Of a DNA stretch of 52,423 nucleotides, positions 15,786 to 24,489 are shown one piece after another. The translations under genes and the position numbers were made by a program. The stretch is from DASZMX01 sp035551475 (GTDB taxonomy: Bacteria > Verrucomicrobiota > Verrucomicrobiia > Limisphaerales > Palsa-1400), in the NCBI GenBank assembly GCA_035551475.1, contig DASZMX010000074.1:1-52423 (forward strand), read 5' to 3'. How positions within the stretch are numbered: position 1 is the stretch's first letter; every line of letters begins with the position of its first letter. A model generated the notes under the pieces. It was not told the origin of the DNA, made no database searches, and saw only the letters and a program-made list of their open reading frames with translations.

Positions 15786-17908
15786 ACGAGGACCCAAATC
15801 TGGAATCCCTTCCCCCGGTCTCCTCGTTCGCGGGGCCGATTGCCGAATTAGTCGGCCAGCAAATGCTGGCTCCGCCCGCGCGCCCCGGCTTGCTGGCGGC
15901 GCTCGGGCCGTATGAAGTCGTGCGCGTGCTCGGGGGCGGCGGCATGGGCGTCGTGCTGCTGGCGCGCGACAGCGCCGCCGGCAAAAATGTCGCGATCAAG
16001 ATGATCAAATCGGAATTGGCCGGCGACCAGCGGGCGGGCCATCGTTTCGTCAAGGAAGCCGGGCATTTGCAAAAGCTCCAGCATCCAAACATCGTGCCTG
16101 TCCTCGAGGTTTCGGACCGCGCGGCGGGCGCGTATTTCGTCATGCCGTATTTCGAGCGCGGCAGCCTGGCGGGGCGCATCCGTCCCGGGCAGCCGCTCGA
16201 CGCGGTATTTATACTCGACATAGCGCGGGACATTGCCGAGGGCCTCCGCTTTGCGCACCAGCGCGGGATCATTCATCGCGACCTCAAGCCGGCGAATATT
16301 CTGCTCGGGACGGAGGGCCGGGCTTGCCTGGCCGACTTCGGCCTGGCGCGGAGCTTGTTCAACGACACCATCATGGATGTGGCGCGCGAGCAATTCGAAG
16401 GCACTGCGCCTTATATGTCGCCGGGCGTCGCTGCCGGCCACGCCGAGGACACCCGTTGCGATATTTATGCGTTTGGCGCGTTGCTCTACGAAATGCTGAC
16501 CGGCGAACCGCCTTATTCCGGCGCTTCCACGCGGGAAATTCGCGCTCAAATTCTCGCCGGGCCGCCCCGGCCCATCCGCGAACGCAATCCGTCCGCCGAC
16601 AGCGGGTTGGTGACCATTGCCGAGGGAGCCATGGCCCGCGAGCTGCGCAATCGTTACGCGGACATGAACGACGTGGCCGCCGATCTGCGGCGCATGCAGG
16701 AAGGCCGCACGCCGGTCGGGCCGCGCGGCGGCAGCGCGCAAATGGTGCGGCGCACGCCTCTCTCCATTTGGATTCTCGCTGCCGCCGCCTTGCTTTCCTT
16801 GCTCGCGTGGCTGCTGCCGCCGAAGCCGCGTAAAATTCCGTCGGCTCCCCATCACGCGCCGGTGGCGGTTTCGCCCAGCACGGTTCCGCCCGCGCCCATC
16901 CTGCCGGCGCCGGCTCCGCCGCGCACCAATTCGGCCGGTCCGGGCATCATCCTGGCGGGCGCGCCCGGCAATCTCGGCAGCGCCGATGGCCCTTCCAGCG
17001 CCGCGCGGTTTCATGCGCCGGAAGGCATTGTGGTGGATGGCAGCGGCGCTGTTTTTGTGGCGGATGCGGGCAACAATGCCATCCGCAAAATCAGCCCAGA
17101 CGGCGTGGTGAGCACGTTTGCCGGTTTGCCGGGAAGCCACGGCAGTATTGACAGCGGCGGATCGGCGGCGCGTTTTTGGGCGCCGTTCGGATTGGCGCTG
17201 GATGGGGCGGGAAATTTATACGTCGCGGACCTCGCGAATAGCGCGATTCGGAAAATCACCTCGGACGGCGTGGTTTCCACCCTCGCGGGCCTGGCGGGCG
17301 ATGCGGGCAGCGCCGATGGGCTGGGCATTCACGCGCAATTTCGCAATCCATGGAGCGTCGCGGTGGACACCAACGGCGTGGTGTACGTCGCGGACGCCAG
17401 TAATTTTACCATTCGCAAAGTCACTCCCACCGGGCAAGTCAGCACGATGGCCGGCGCGGCGGGCATGTTAGGCAGCGCGGATGGGCCGGCCAGCGCCGCG
17501 CGTTTCTGGGAGCCGCGCGGCATCGCGGTGGACAAAGCAGGCGCCCTTTACATCACCGACAGCGGCAATCACACCATTCGCAAGATCACGCGCGACGGGT
17601 TGGTCGTCACTCTCGCGGGGTCGGCGGGTAACCCGGGCAACGTCGATGGCGTCGGCGCTGACGCCCGATTTGCCAGCCCGCAAGGCATTGCGGTCGCGGC
17701 GGATGGCTTCATTTACGTCGCCGAGCCGGAAAACCGGAGGTTGCGTCGCATCAACGCTGACGGCGTCGTTTCCACGATTCCGCGGCCGGCGGCGTCCGTG
17801 GGCGGCGCGGGATTTCGACCCTCCCAAGTGGCGGTCAGCGTCACGGGCGATTTGTATGTGACGGATTCGACCGCCAGCGTCATTTGGAAGATCCCCGCGT
17901 CAAAATAA
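15782..17908 (+). CDS. Membrane Ser/Thr protein kinase with extracytoplasmic NHL-repeat propeller
   Basis: A 708-residue three-part protein. The Hanks-type kinase domain (about 43-310) has a glycine loop at 51-56 (GGGGMG), Lys73 in AIKMIK, the catalytic loop HRDLKPAN with Asp167, and DFG at 185-187. One transmembrane helix lies at about 325-345, followed by a Pro/Ala linker. From about residue 390, six long NHL-type repeats follow (e.g. GIVVDGSGAVFVADAGNNAIRKI, split here as GIVVDGSGAVFVAD and AGNNAIRKI), forming a probable sensory propeller outside the membrane. Odd feature: the activation-segment APE-type glutamate is Gly215 (YMSPGVAAG where YMSPEQ is usual). Catalytic residues are otherwise intact, so it is probably active but may be regulated differently. 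Coupled to the preceding unknown gene and the sigma factor. Confidence 0.92.
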   Translation: MNEDPNLESLPPVSSFAGPIAELVGQQMLAPPARPGLLAALGPYEVVRVLGGGGMGVVLLARDSAAGKNVAIKMIKSELAGDQRAGHRFVKEAGHLQKLQHPNIVPVLEVSDRAAGAYFVMPYFERGSLAGRIRPGQPLDAVFILDIARDIAEGLRFAHQRGIIHRDLKPANILLGTEGRACLADFGLARSLFNDTIMDVAREQFEGTAPYMSPGVAAGHAEDTRCDIYAFGALLYEMLTGEPPYSGASTREIRAQILAGPPRPIRERNPSADSGLVTIAEGAMARELRNRYADMNDVAADLRRMQEGRTPVGPRGGSAQMVRRTPLSIWILAAAALLSLLAWLLPPKPRKIPSAPHHAPVAVSPSTVPPAPILPAPAPPRTNSAGPGIILAGAPGNLGSADGPSSAARFHAPEGIVVDGSGAVFVADAGNNAIRKISPDGVVSTFAGLPGSHGSIDSGGSAARFWAPFGLALDGAGNLYVADLANSAIRKITSDGVVSTLAGLAGDAGSADGLGIHAQFRNPWSVAVDTNGVVYVADASNFTIRKVTPTGQVSTMAGAAGMLGSADGPASAARFWEPRGIAVDKAGALYITDSGNHTIRKITRDGLVVTLAGSAGNPGNVDGVGADARFASPQGIAVAADGFIYVAEPENRRLRRINADGVVSTIPRPAASVGGAGFRPSQVAVSVTGDLYVTDSTASVIWKIPASK

Positions 17909-17950
17909 ACGCAAGATTCGTGGCCCGCCCCCGTAAGGGTGTTTGAACAG

Positions 17951-17980
17951 GGTTGCAACCTGAGTGTCTTGGAAGATAAT
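17951..17980 (+). promoter_or_regulatory. Promoter of the lipoprotein operon with an overlapping palindrome
   Basis: TTGCAA at 17953-17958, 16 nt, then GATAAT at 17975-17980; transcription would start near 17987, a few nucleotides before the ATG at 17994. The -35 lies in the perfect palindrome GGTTGCAACC (17951-17960), a plausible operator. Both are visible; regulation is inferred. Confidence 0.48.
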
Positions 17981-17993
17981 GGGCTATTAAAGG

Positions 17994-19415
17994 ATGCAGG
18001 CAATAAACATCATAAAAAGCACGCTGGCGGCGGCCCTTCTGGCCGGATTAGCCGGCTGCCAGACTTATCACAGCAAGGAACGCGACGCGCTGGAAGCGTG
18101 GCGGGCCTCGGACGTGCAAGGAGCGGCGCAGGCGTTTACGGCGCGGGCCGAGCGCGAAAACCGGCGCGACGCCATCATCTGGCGCCTCGAAGCGGGCACG
18201 GCGTTGCGGGCGGCGGGGCAATTTGACCAAAGCACCCGGCTCTTCGATGAAGCGGAGGCGCGGATTGACCAGCACGAGCAGGAAGCCAAGGTGCGCGTCG
18301 GCCAGGAGGTGATTTCCGTCCTGGGCAATCCCGCCGAAACGACCTACGTGGGCCGCACGTATGACAAAATAATGGTTGACACGTACAAGGCTCTTAATGA
18401 CATGGAGCTTGGACAGCTGGATCGAGCCCGCGTCGATTTGACCCGCGCCTACCATCGCCAGCAGGATGCGGTGGCGGAAAATGCCGCGCGCATCGAAAAG
18501 GAATCCAAGCAAGCCGCCGCCGAAAAACCAGACGCGCAACCCATGGCGCAATCCGCCGAACGCGATCCGCGCGTGCAATCCGCCCTCGACAATGCCTACA
18601 GCGACGTTCGCGCCCTGCCTTCCTACGGGGATTACGTCAATCCCTTCACGGTTTACCTGGACGGGCTATTTTTCATGGCCGCCGGCACGGACGGCTCCGA
18701 TTGGCAGCGCGCCGAAAAATCGCTGGAGCGCGCGGAACAATTGAGCGGACACAACCCCTATATTGCGCAGGATCTGCAAACGATGCATGGGCTGATGAAC
18801 GGCGGCTCACTGCCGCCGACAACCTACGTCATTTTTGAAACCGGCCTCGCGCCCGTGCGCGAGCAGGTGCGCGTGGATATTCCATTGTTCATCTCCGGCG
18901 TGCGTGACGTGCCTTATCTCGGCGCGGCCTTCCCGGTGTTGAAGATGGAGCATGGCGCCTTGCGCACGCTGCTGGTGTCGGGCGGCGGGGCGCGCGAAAC
19001 GACGGCCACCGTTTGCAGCATGGACAGTGTGATCGGCAAGGAATTCCAAAATGAAATTCCGCTGATCATCACCAAAACAATCATCGCCACGGTGGCCAAA
19101 GCCGCCGGCGCCTATGGCGTGACGCGCGTCGCGGAAGAGCAGGGCGGCCCCATCGCCGGCTTGCTCGCGCGCATCGCGACGACCGCCACGCAGGTGGCGA
19201 TCAATATCGCCGACACCCGCACCTGGACGACGTTGCCCAAGGAATTTCAAATCTGCCGCCTGCCCACGCCGGCGGACCGCCGCATTGTGGTGAGCAGCCC
19301 GACCGGCGCGCCCCAGGCTTCCGTCGGCCTGCTGGATGGAACCGTGAATGTGGTCGTGGTCAAATCTATTTTGGCCGGCGGCCCTTTTGAAATCTCGCAA
19401 TTCAAACTCAAATGA
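17994..19415 (+). CDS. COG3014-like lipoprotein
   Basis: A 473-residue predicted lipoprotein with the lipobox LAGC ending at Cys22. The N-terminal half is TPR-like and helical (ALEAWRASDVQGAAQAF, AGTALRAAGQFDQSTRLFDEAEARI), followed by the YVGRTYDKIMVDTYKALNDMELGQLDRARVDL region (quoted in part: YDKIMVDTYKALNDMELGQ) typical of the COG3014 family. The C-terminal half is beta-rich and ends in a short domain (VGLLDGTVNVVVVKS). The function of the family is unknown. It is the first of three lipoprotein genes; its stop overlaps the ycfL-like gene by 4 nt, and an lpoB-like gene follows, a grouping also known in other Gram-negative bacteria. Confidence 0.8.
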   Translation: MQAINIIKSTLAAALLAGLAGCQTYHSKERDALEAWRASDVQGAAQAFTARAERENRRDAIIWRLEAGTALRAAGQFDQSTRLFDEAEARIDQHEQEAKVRVGQEVISVLGNPAETTYVGRTYDKIMVDTYKALNDMELGQLDRARVDLTRAYHRQQDAVAENAARIEKESKQAAAEKPDAQPMAQSAERDPRVQSALDNAYSDVRALPSYGDYVNPFTVYLDGLFFMAAGTDGSDWQRAEKSLERAEQLSGHNPYIAQDLQTMHGLMNGGSLPPTTYVIFETGLAPVREQVRVDIPLFISGVRDVPYLGAAFPVLKMEHGALRTLLVSGGGARETTATVCSMDSVIGKEFQNEIPLIITKTIIATVAKAAGAYGVTRVAEEQGGPIAGLLARIATTATQVAINIADTRTWTTLPKEFQICRLPTPADRRIVVSSPTGAPQASVGLLDGTVNVVVVKSILAGGPFEISQFKLK

Positions 19416-19822
19416 AAAAATTATTCGCCCTCTTGTGCACGCTCCCGGCGCTGGCCGGCTGCATGTCTAGTGTCAACACTACTGAACCTTTGCAGCCCTC
19501 CGCTTCCCCGCAGGCGGTGGTGGACAAGCGCGTCATCACCGATCCTGGATTGGACAACGCCGCGCAGGTCACGGGCGTGTACTCGTCCACCGGGCCGCAA
19601 GGGTTTCTCAAGGTGGAATTACGCGTGCAGAATCAAACTCATGCCCGCCAGGCGTTCAGCTATCGCTTCGCGTGGATGGACCAAAACGGCATGACCATCG
19701 ACCTGCCGACGGCCACCGCGATTCCGGTGACCTTGGAAGGCCGCGAGACCACTGCGCTCGTGGCCATGGCTCCCACGCCGCTCGCGAAGGATTTTCGCGT
19801 GACATTTTTCCCAGCAAAATAA
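19412..19822 (+). CDS. YcfL-like (DUF1425) lipoprotein
   Basis: A 136-residue lipoprotein with the lipobox LAGC, Cys17. The mature domain resembles YcfL/DUF1425: a short beta sandwich with VKLELRVQNQT-like content (here KVELRVQNQTHARQAFSYRF), a WMDQNGM turn and strands ending in FRVTFFPAK. It overlaps the COG3014-like gene by 4 nt and is 23 nt upstream of the lpoB-like gene, the same order as ycfL-lpoB in enterobacteria. The precise role of YcfL is unknown; context links it to envelope assembly. Confidence 0.78.
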   Translation: MKKLFALLCTLPALAGCMSSVNTTEPLQPSASPQAVVDKRVITDPGLDNAAQVTGVYSSTGPQGFLKVELRVQNQTHARQAFSYRFAWMDQNGMTIDLPTATAIPVTLEGRETTALVAMAPTPLAKDFRVTFFPAK

Positions 19823-19845
19823 GCGAACCCGTGAAATATTATCTT

Positions 19846-20424
19846 ATGCGAAAATTATTGGTTTCTCTTTTCCCCGCCGCCTGCGCGGTTTGGCTGGCCG
19901 GTTGCGGCACTGACGCCCACTACGTCAACGCCTCCGGCAACCAGGTCGTCACGACGGTCGGGGAGGTCAACATCCAGGATTTTGCCAATGCCGCCGACGC
20001 CATGACCCGCTCGCTGATTGATCGCGAGATCAACACCGGCGACCTGCGCAGCGGCGCGCCCGGCGACAAGGCCCTTCTCGCCATCAGCCTGATCAAGAAC
20101 GAAACCGGCGAACAATTCGACACCGATTTGCTGGTCAAAAAAATCCGCGTGGCGTTGCTGCAAACCGGCAAAGTCTATGCCACCACGACCGGCGGTTTTG
20201 GCGGGCCGGAAGATCCGCTCGCCGCGGCCAATCAATCCAACAGCCGCCGGCCCGATTACACGCTTTCCGGCAAAATCATCGAAAGCCGCACGCAGTCCGG
20301 AAACTTGCGCCAATCCGCTTTTGTCTTTCAACTTTCCCTCACCAGCGCCGCCAATGGCATCGCCGTATGGGAAGACGAAAAGACCATCGTGAAGCAGGGC
20401 ACCCGGCCGGCGGTGGGATTTTAA
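19846..20424 (+). CDS. lpoB: LpoB-like penicillin-binding-protein activator lipoprotein
   Basis: A 192-residue lipoprotein (lipobox LAGC, Cys20) of the LpoB family, outer-membrane lipoproteins that stimulate the bifunctional synthase PBP1B in enterobacteria. The mature part has the family pattern: TTVGEVNIQDFANAADAM, a LLAISLIKNETGEQFDTD core strand-turn, LLVKKIRVALLQTGKV, then RPDYTLSGKIIES and GIAVWEDEKTIVKQG near the end. The ATG at 19846 is preferred over the GTG at 19831 because it gives a compact lipoprotein signal peptide. No PBP1 gene is in the window. The partner in this organism may differ, so the function is inferred from the family. Confidence 0.85.
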   Translation: MRKLLVSLFPAACAVWLAGCGTDAHYVNASGNQVVTTVGEVNIQDFANAADAMTRSLIDREINTGDLRSGAPGDKALLAISLIKNETGEQFDTDLLVKKIRVALLQTGKVYATTTGGFGGPEDPLAAANQSNSRRPDYTLSGKIIESRTQSGNLRQSAFVFQLSLTSAANGIAVWEDEKTIVKQGTRPAVGF

Positions 20425-20444
20425 ACGCCACGGCATTTCATCTG

Positions 20445-20467
20445 GCCGCGCCAAGGGGTGGCGCGGC
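20445..20467 (+). terminator. GC hairpin after the lipoprotein operon
   Basis: A perfect 9-bp stem GCCGCGCCA / TGGCGCGGC around a 5-nt loop (AGGGG), starting 21 nt after the lpoB-like stop. There is no long U-tract after it, so it may be a rho-aided or weak terminator, or a 3'-end stabiliser. Confidence 0.4.
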
Positions 20468-20476
20468 GCAATGCTT

Positions 20477-20504
20477 TTGCTTTCGAGGGCTGACCTGTTA
20501 CATT
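20477..20504 (+). promoter_or_regulatory. Possible promoter of the moxR operon
   Basis: TTGCTT at 20477-20482, 16 nt, TACATT at 20499-20504; predicted start near 20511, 14 nt before the moxR ATG. Moderate hexamer matches only, but the placement between the hairpin and moxR is sensible. Confidence 0.35.
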
Positions 20505-20524
20505 GGAGTTTCTGAATTCTTGCT

Positions 20525-21592
20525 ATGACTGAACAACCAATGGCGGGTCGCCCGCGCTCCTCGCCGCCGGCGGAAAATCTGGCCGCGCTTTCCCACGATG
20601 ACGTGGCGGCCATTGATGATTTGCGCGGAGCTTATCGCAAAGTGCGCGCGGAATTGGCCAAGGTGATCATCGGCCAGGACACCGTCATCGAGCAGCTTCT
20701 GATTTGCATCCTTGCCCGCGGCCACGGCCTGCTCATGGGCGTGCCGGGGCTGGCAAAAACCACCATCGTCAATGCTCTGGCGCAGGTGATGTCGCTGGAT
20801 TTTAACCGCATTCAATTCACGCCGGACTTGATGCCGTCGGACATCACCGGCACGGATATTTTGCAGGAAACCGATCAGCCGGGCCGGCGCGCGTTTGTGT
20901 TCGTCAAAGGTCCGCTCTTTGCCAATATCGTGCTCGCCGACGAAATCAACCGCACTCCGCCCAAGACGCAGTCGGCGTTGCTGGAGGCGATGGCCGAGCA
21001 CCGCGTGACCGTGGCCGGACGATTCTTTCCATTGCCCGCGCCGTTCTTCGTTTTGGCCACGCAAAATCCCATTGAACAGGAAGGCACGTATCCCTTGCCC
21101 GAGGCGCAACTCGACCGCTTCATGTTTTTCATCCAGGTCGATTATCCGAGCCGCGAGGAAGAGGGCCGTATCGCGCGCGAGACTACGGCCGGGTCCGCGC
21201 CGGCCCTGGCGAAATTGCTCGATGGCCCGCAAATCGCCGCCTTCCAGAATCTTGTGCAACGTGTGCCGGTGCCGGACCATATTTATGATCTCGCGGTGGA
21301 ATTGGCGCGGCGTTCGCGTCCGAAATCCGACGCCGCGCCCGAGTGGGTGCGCCAATGGGTGAGCTGGGGCGCCGGGCCGCGCGCGGTGCAATACCTGGTG
21401 CGCGGCGCGAAGGCGCGGGCGGTGTTGCATGGCAGCTATCTGACGCGATTGGAGGACTTGGAAGCGGTGGCCATGCCGGTTCTGACGCACCGCATCCTTA
21501 CCAATTTCCGGGCGCAATCCGAGGGCGTTTCCAGCGCCACGATCATCTCGCGCCTGCTCGAGGAGGCGCGCGCGGAGGCCCGCCGTGGCTGA
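20525..21592 (+). CDS. MoxR-family AAA+ ATPase
   Basis: A 355-residue cytoplasmic AAA+ ATPase. Walker A is GVPGLAKT, Walker B LADEINRTPPKTQSALLEAM, sensor 1 FVLATQNPIEQEGTYPLPEAQLDRF (quoted in part: LATQNPIEQEGTYPLPEA), and the C-terminal lid contains the PSREEE segment. These are signature sequences of the MoxR proper (MRP) group. MoxR ATPases are thought to act as chaperones that help VWA-domain proteins bind metal or assemble; the next three genes encode exactly such partners (DUF58 and two VWA membrane proteins). Its end overlaps the DUF58 gene by 8 nt. Confidence 0.95.
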   Translation: MTEQPMAGRPRSSPPAENLAALSHDDVAAIDDLRGAYRKVRAELAKVIIGQDTVIEQLLICILARGHGLLMGVPGLAKTTIVNALAQVMSLDFNRIQFTPDLMPSDITGTDILQETDQPGRRAFVFVKGPLFANIVLADEINRTPPKTQSALLEAMAEHRVTVAGRFFPLPAPFFVLATQNPIEQEGTYPLPEAQLDRFMFFIQVDYPSREEEGRIARETTAGSAPALAKLLDGPQIAAFQNLVQRVPVPDHIYDLAVELARRSRPKSDAAPEWVRQWVSWGAGPRAVQYLVRGAKARAVLHGSYLTRLEDLEAVAMPVLTHRILTNFRAQSEGVSSATIISRLLEEARAEARRG

Positions 21593-22475
21593 GGCCGGCC
21601 CATTGCTGGACTCGGCGGCGCTGGGCCGCCTTATGCACCTGCCGCTGCTGGCACGCACGGCGATGGAAGGCTCCGTTTCCGGCCACCACAAAAGCCCGCA
21701 TCGCGGGTCGAGCGTGGAATTTGCGGAGTATCGCAATTACGCCCCCGGCGATGACATCCGGCGCCTCGACTGGCGGGTGTTCGCGCGGAGCGACCGGTTT
21801 TACCTGAAGGAGTTCGAGGCGGAAACGAACCTGCGCTGTTACCTTGTGCTTGACGCCAGCGCCTCGATGAAATTCGGCGCGGCGCCCGGCGGCAAACTGG
21901 CTTACGCCAAGCGCCTCGCGGCGACGCTGGCCTACCTCGCGGCGCATCAGGGGGACGCGGTGGGGCTGTGGCGCGCCGGCGGCGAGCGCACGGTCGAAAT
22001 TCCCCCGCGCCGCAATCCGGCCCATCTTAAAATTGTGCTGGAAGCCCTCGAAGCCACGAACGCGCAGGGCGCCACGTCTCCGCTTTGCCCCCTGCTGCAC
22101 GACCTGGCGGAAAAAGTCCGGCGGCGCGCGCTGGTGATTGTGATCTCGGATTTTTTTTGCGAGCTGGAGCCGTTGCTGGATTGCTTCCAGCATTTGCGTT
22201 TTCAGAAACATGACCTGGCGCTGTTCCAATTGCTGGACCGGGCGGAGCTGGATTTTCGTTTTGACCGCCCGGTGCGTTTTGTGGATATGGAAAGCTCGTT
22301 CAGCGTGGTGACGGAGCCGGCGGCAATCCGCGATGAGTATTTGCGGCAATTGCACTTGTTCCTGGAGCAGTTACAGGCGGGCTGCCATGAATTTGGCGCG
22401 GATTACCGGCGGGTGGTGACGGACCAGCCTTACGAAAAAGTCCTGGCCGAATTCCTGATGCAGCGCAGCCGATGA
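21585..22475 (+). CDS. DUF58 / VWA-like protein
   Basis: A 296-residue protein of the DUF58 family, starting at GTG 21585 inside the end of moxR. It contains the diagnostic N-terminal segment GSSVEFAEYRNYAPGDDIRRLDWR (quoted in part: EYRNYAPGDDIRRLDWR), then RFYLKEFEAETNLRC and a VWA-like fold with a DASASM motif (the DxSxS metal site) and RALVIVISDFF. No transmembrane helix is present, unlike some DUF58 proteins, so it is probably cytoplasmic. It is a likely client of the adjacent MoxR ATPase; the cellular role of these modules is still poorly defined. Confidence 0.92.
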   Translation: MAEAGPLLDSAALGRLMHLPLLARTAMEGSVSGHHKSPHRGSSVEFAEYRNYAPGDDIRRLDWRVFARSDRFYLKEFEAETNLRCYLVLDASASMKFGAAPGGKLAYAKRLAATLAYLAAHQGDAVGLWRAGGERTVEIPPRRNPAHLKIVLEALEATNAQGATSPLCPLLHDLAEKVRRRALVIVISDFFCELEPLLDCFQHLRFQKHDLALFQLLDRAELDFRFDRPVRFVDMESSFSVVTEPAAIRDEYLRQLHLFLEQLQAGCHEFGADYRRVVTDQPYEKVLAEFLMQRSR

Positions 22476-22497
22476 GAACCCCCGGTCTTTATTCGTC

Positions 22498-24489
22498 TTG
22501 ACATTTCTTCAGCCCATTCTGCTGCTTGGCCTGCCGCTGGCGCTGTTGCCGGTGATCATCCATCTGCTGAACCGCGTCCGGCACCGCCCGGCGCCGTGGG
22601 CGGCCATGCAATTCCTCATCTCGGCCACGCGCAGCTCGACCAGCAACACCAAGCTTCGCCAGTGGCTCATTCTGCTCTGCCGCGTCCTGGCGGTGGCCCT
22701 GCTTGTTTTGTTTTTGGCGCGTCCGCTGGCGGGCGGCTGGCTCGGCTGGGCGCTTTCCCCCGCGCCGGATGCGGTGGTGATCCTGCTGGATCGTTCGGCC
22801 AGCATGGAGATGCGCGAGGGCGGGGCGACCCGGCGCGAACAGGCGATAAAATTCCTGGCGGACGCCGCCAGGGCTTTTGAGGAGACGAGCCATTTGGTTT
22901 TGATTGACAGCGCCACGCGGCAGCCCCGGCCTTTCGCCAAGGCGGCTTCGCTGCGGCAGCCGGAATTTTCCGCCGCCACTGACACCGCCGCCGATTTGCC
23001 CGCCATGTTGCGGGCCGCGTTCGACTGGCTGGCCGACAACCATGCGGGCGCGGCGGAAATCTGGATTGCGTCGGACGCGCAGCGCAGCAATTGGCTGCCG
23101 GAAGATCCGCGCTGGAAAAGTGTGGTGGCGCAGTACAGCGGGCTTTCGCAGAAAGTGCGCATCCGCCTGCTCTCGCTCGACCGGGCGCCGGGCGAGAATG
23201 TGTCCGTGGCGCTCAAGGAAGCAACGCGGCGCGCGCGCGGGGCCGGGTCCGAATTGCGCTTGACTGTGGATTTGCAACGGACGCGCCGGGAAGGCGCGAC
23301 GCTCCCGCTGACGCTCACGCTGGATGGCGCGCGGTCGCAGGTGGACGTCGCCCTCGAAGGGCAGACGCTGCGCTGGCGCCATAAGATCAGCCTGGGCGCC
23401 CGCGCCGAGGGCGGCTGGGGCAGCGTCTCTGCGCCGGCGGATGCCAACGCCGCGGATAACACCGCGTATTTTGTGTATGGCTCGGACATCGCCCCGCGCG
23501 GCCTGGTGGTGAGCGATGATTTGCCTGGCGCTCGCCCGTTGGAATTGGCGGCGGCGGAGCGCGATGGGCATCCGGCGGCGCGCCTGAGCCCGGCGGATTT
23601 GGCGAACGCCGATTACAAGAAACTTTCGTTAATTGTCTGGCAGGCGCCGCTGCCCGGGGGCGCGGAGGGGGAGAGCTTGCGGTCGTTTATCAGTGAGGGC
23701 GGAGTCGTGATTTTCTTTCCGCCGGGGCGCCCGGATGCGCAATCATTCGGCGGCATGGGCTGGGGCGCGGTGGAGGACGCCACGGAACAGGGTTTGGCTT
23801 TTCATGTGCCGCGCTGGAATGAAGACGAAGGCCCGCTCGCCAAAAGCGATGAACATTTCAGCCTGCCGCTCGGCGCCACGTCCTTTCAAAAACGCCAGGT
23901 GATGGGCGGCCCGAAGGATGTGCTCGCCGCCTTCGATGATGGCGCGGCATTTTTGGCGCGCGGCGTTTTTGGCAAAGGCGAATTTTATTTCTGCTCGTCG
24001 TTGCCGGACGATCGCTGGTCGAGTTTGTCCGACGGCCCGGTGCTGGTGCCCCTGTTGCAGCGTCTGCTGGAATCGGGCGCGCAACGCCTGCGTCCACCGC
24101 TCGTGGCGGCGTGCGGGGAATTGAGCGCGGTGGATCGCGCCTTGCATTGGACGACCGTGGATGCGCCCACACCGAAGGACATCAATACGCAGGCCGGCGT
24201 TTATCGATCGGGCGACCGCCTTTTGGCCGTGAATCGCCCCGCGGCCGAGGATGAGCCGGAGATGGTGGCGCCAGAAGAAATCAGGAAACTATTTGGCGGC
24301 CTGCCGTTTCAAATGATGCAGGAGCGGCGCGAACAGTTGGGGCCAATGCAAGGGGAAATCTGGCGCGTGTTTGTGTTCGCCATGCTGCTGATCCTGCTGC
24401 TTGAAGGCATCCTGATCCTGCCCGCCAAACCTGTGCCCGCCGCCAAAAAAACGGCGTTCGCGCCGCCGCCCCTGGTTGCACGCGAATGA
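22498..24489 (+). CDS. BatA-domain/VWA membrane protein
   Basis: A 663-residue inner-membrane protein starting at TTG 22498. The N-terminal BatA domain is a two-helix membrane unit (FLQPILLLGLPLALLPVIIHLLNR and LILLCRVLAVALLVLFLARP, each given in part: LPLALLPVIIHLLNR; CRVLAVALLVLFLARP). A VWA-type domain with the MIDAS motif DRSASM follows near residue 100, then a long beta-rich extracytoplasmic region and a helix close to the C-terminus (FAMLLILLLEGILILPA). A segment around VVIFFPPGRPDAQ resembles a degenerate class I glutamine-amidotransferase fold. Its stop overlaps the next gene by 4 nt. Likely interacts with MoxR and DUF58; function unknown. Confidence 0.85.
   Translation: MTFLQPILLLGLPLALLPVIIHLLNRVRHRPAPWAAMQFLISATRSSTSNTKLRQWLILLCRVLAVALLVLFLARPLAGGWLGWALSPAPDAVVILLDRSASMEMREGGATRREQAIKFLADAARAFEETSHLVLIDSATRQPRPFAKAASLRQPEFSAATDTAADLPAMLRAAFDWLADNHAGAAEIWIASDAQRSNWLPEDPRWKSVVAQYSGLSQKVRIRLLSLDRAPGENVSVALKEATRRARGAGSELRLTVDLQRTRREGATLPLTLTLDGARSQVDVALEGQTLRWRHKISLGARAEGGWGSVSAPADANAADNTAYFVYGSDIAPRGLVVSDDLPGARPLELAAAERDGHPAARLSPADLANADYKKLSLIVWQAPLPGGAEGESLRSFISEGGVVIFFPPGRPDAQSFGGMGWGAVEDATEQGLAFHVPRWNEDEGPLAKSDEHFSLPLGATSFQKRQVMGGPKDVLAAFDDGAAFLARGVFGKGEFYFCSSLPDDRWSSLSDGPVLVPLLQRLLESGAQRLRPPLVAACGELSAVDRALHWTTVDAPTPKDINTQAGVYRSGDRLLAVNRPAAEDEPEMVAPEEIRKLFGGLPFQMMQERREQLGPMQGEIWRVFVFAMLLILLLEGILILPAKPVPAAKKTAFAPPPLVARE

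Noticed and set aside
15848..17140. Long open frame (430 codons) antisense to the kinase gene
   Set aside because: Low-complexity Arg/Ala/His composition; the sense strand encodes a clear kinase-NHL protein.
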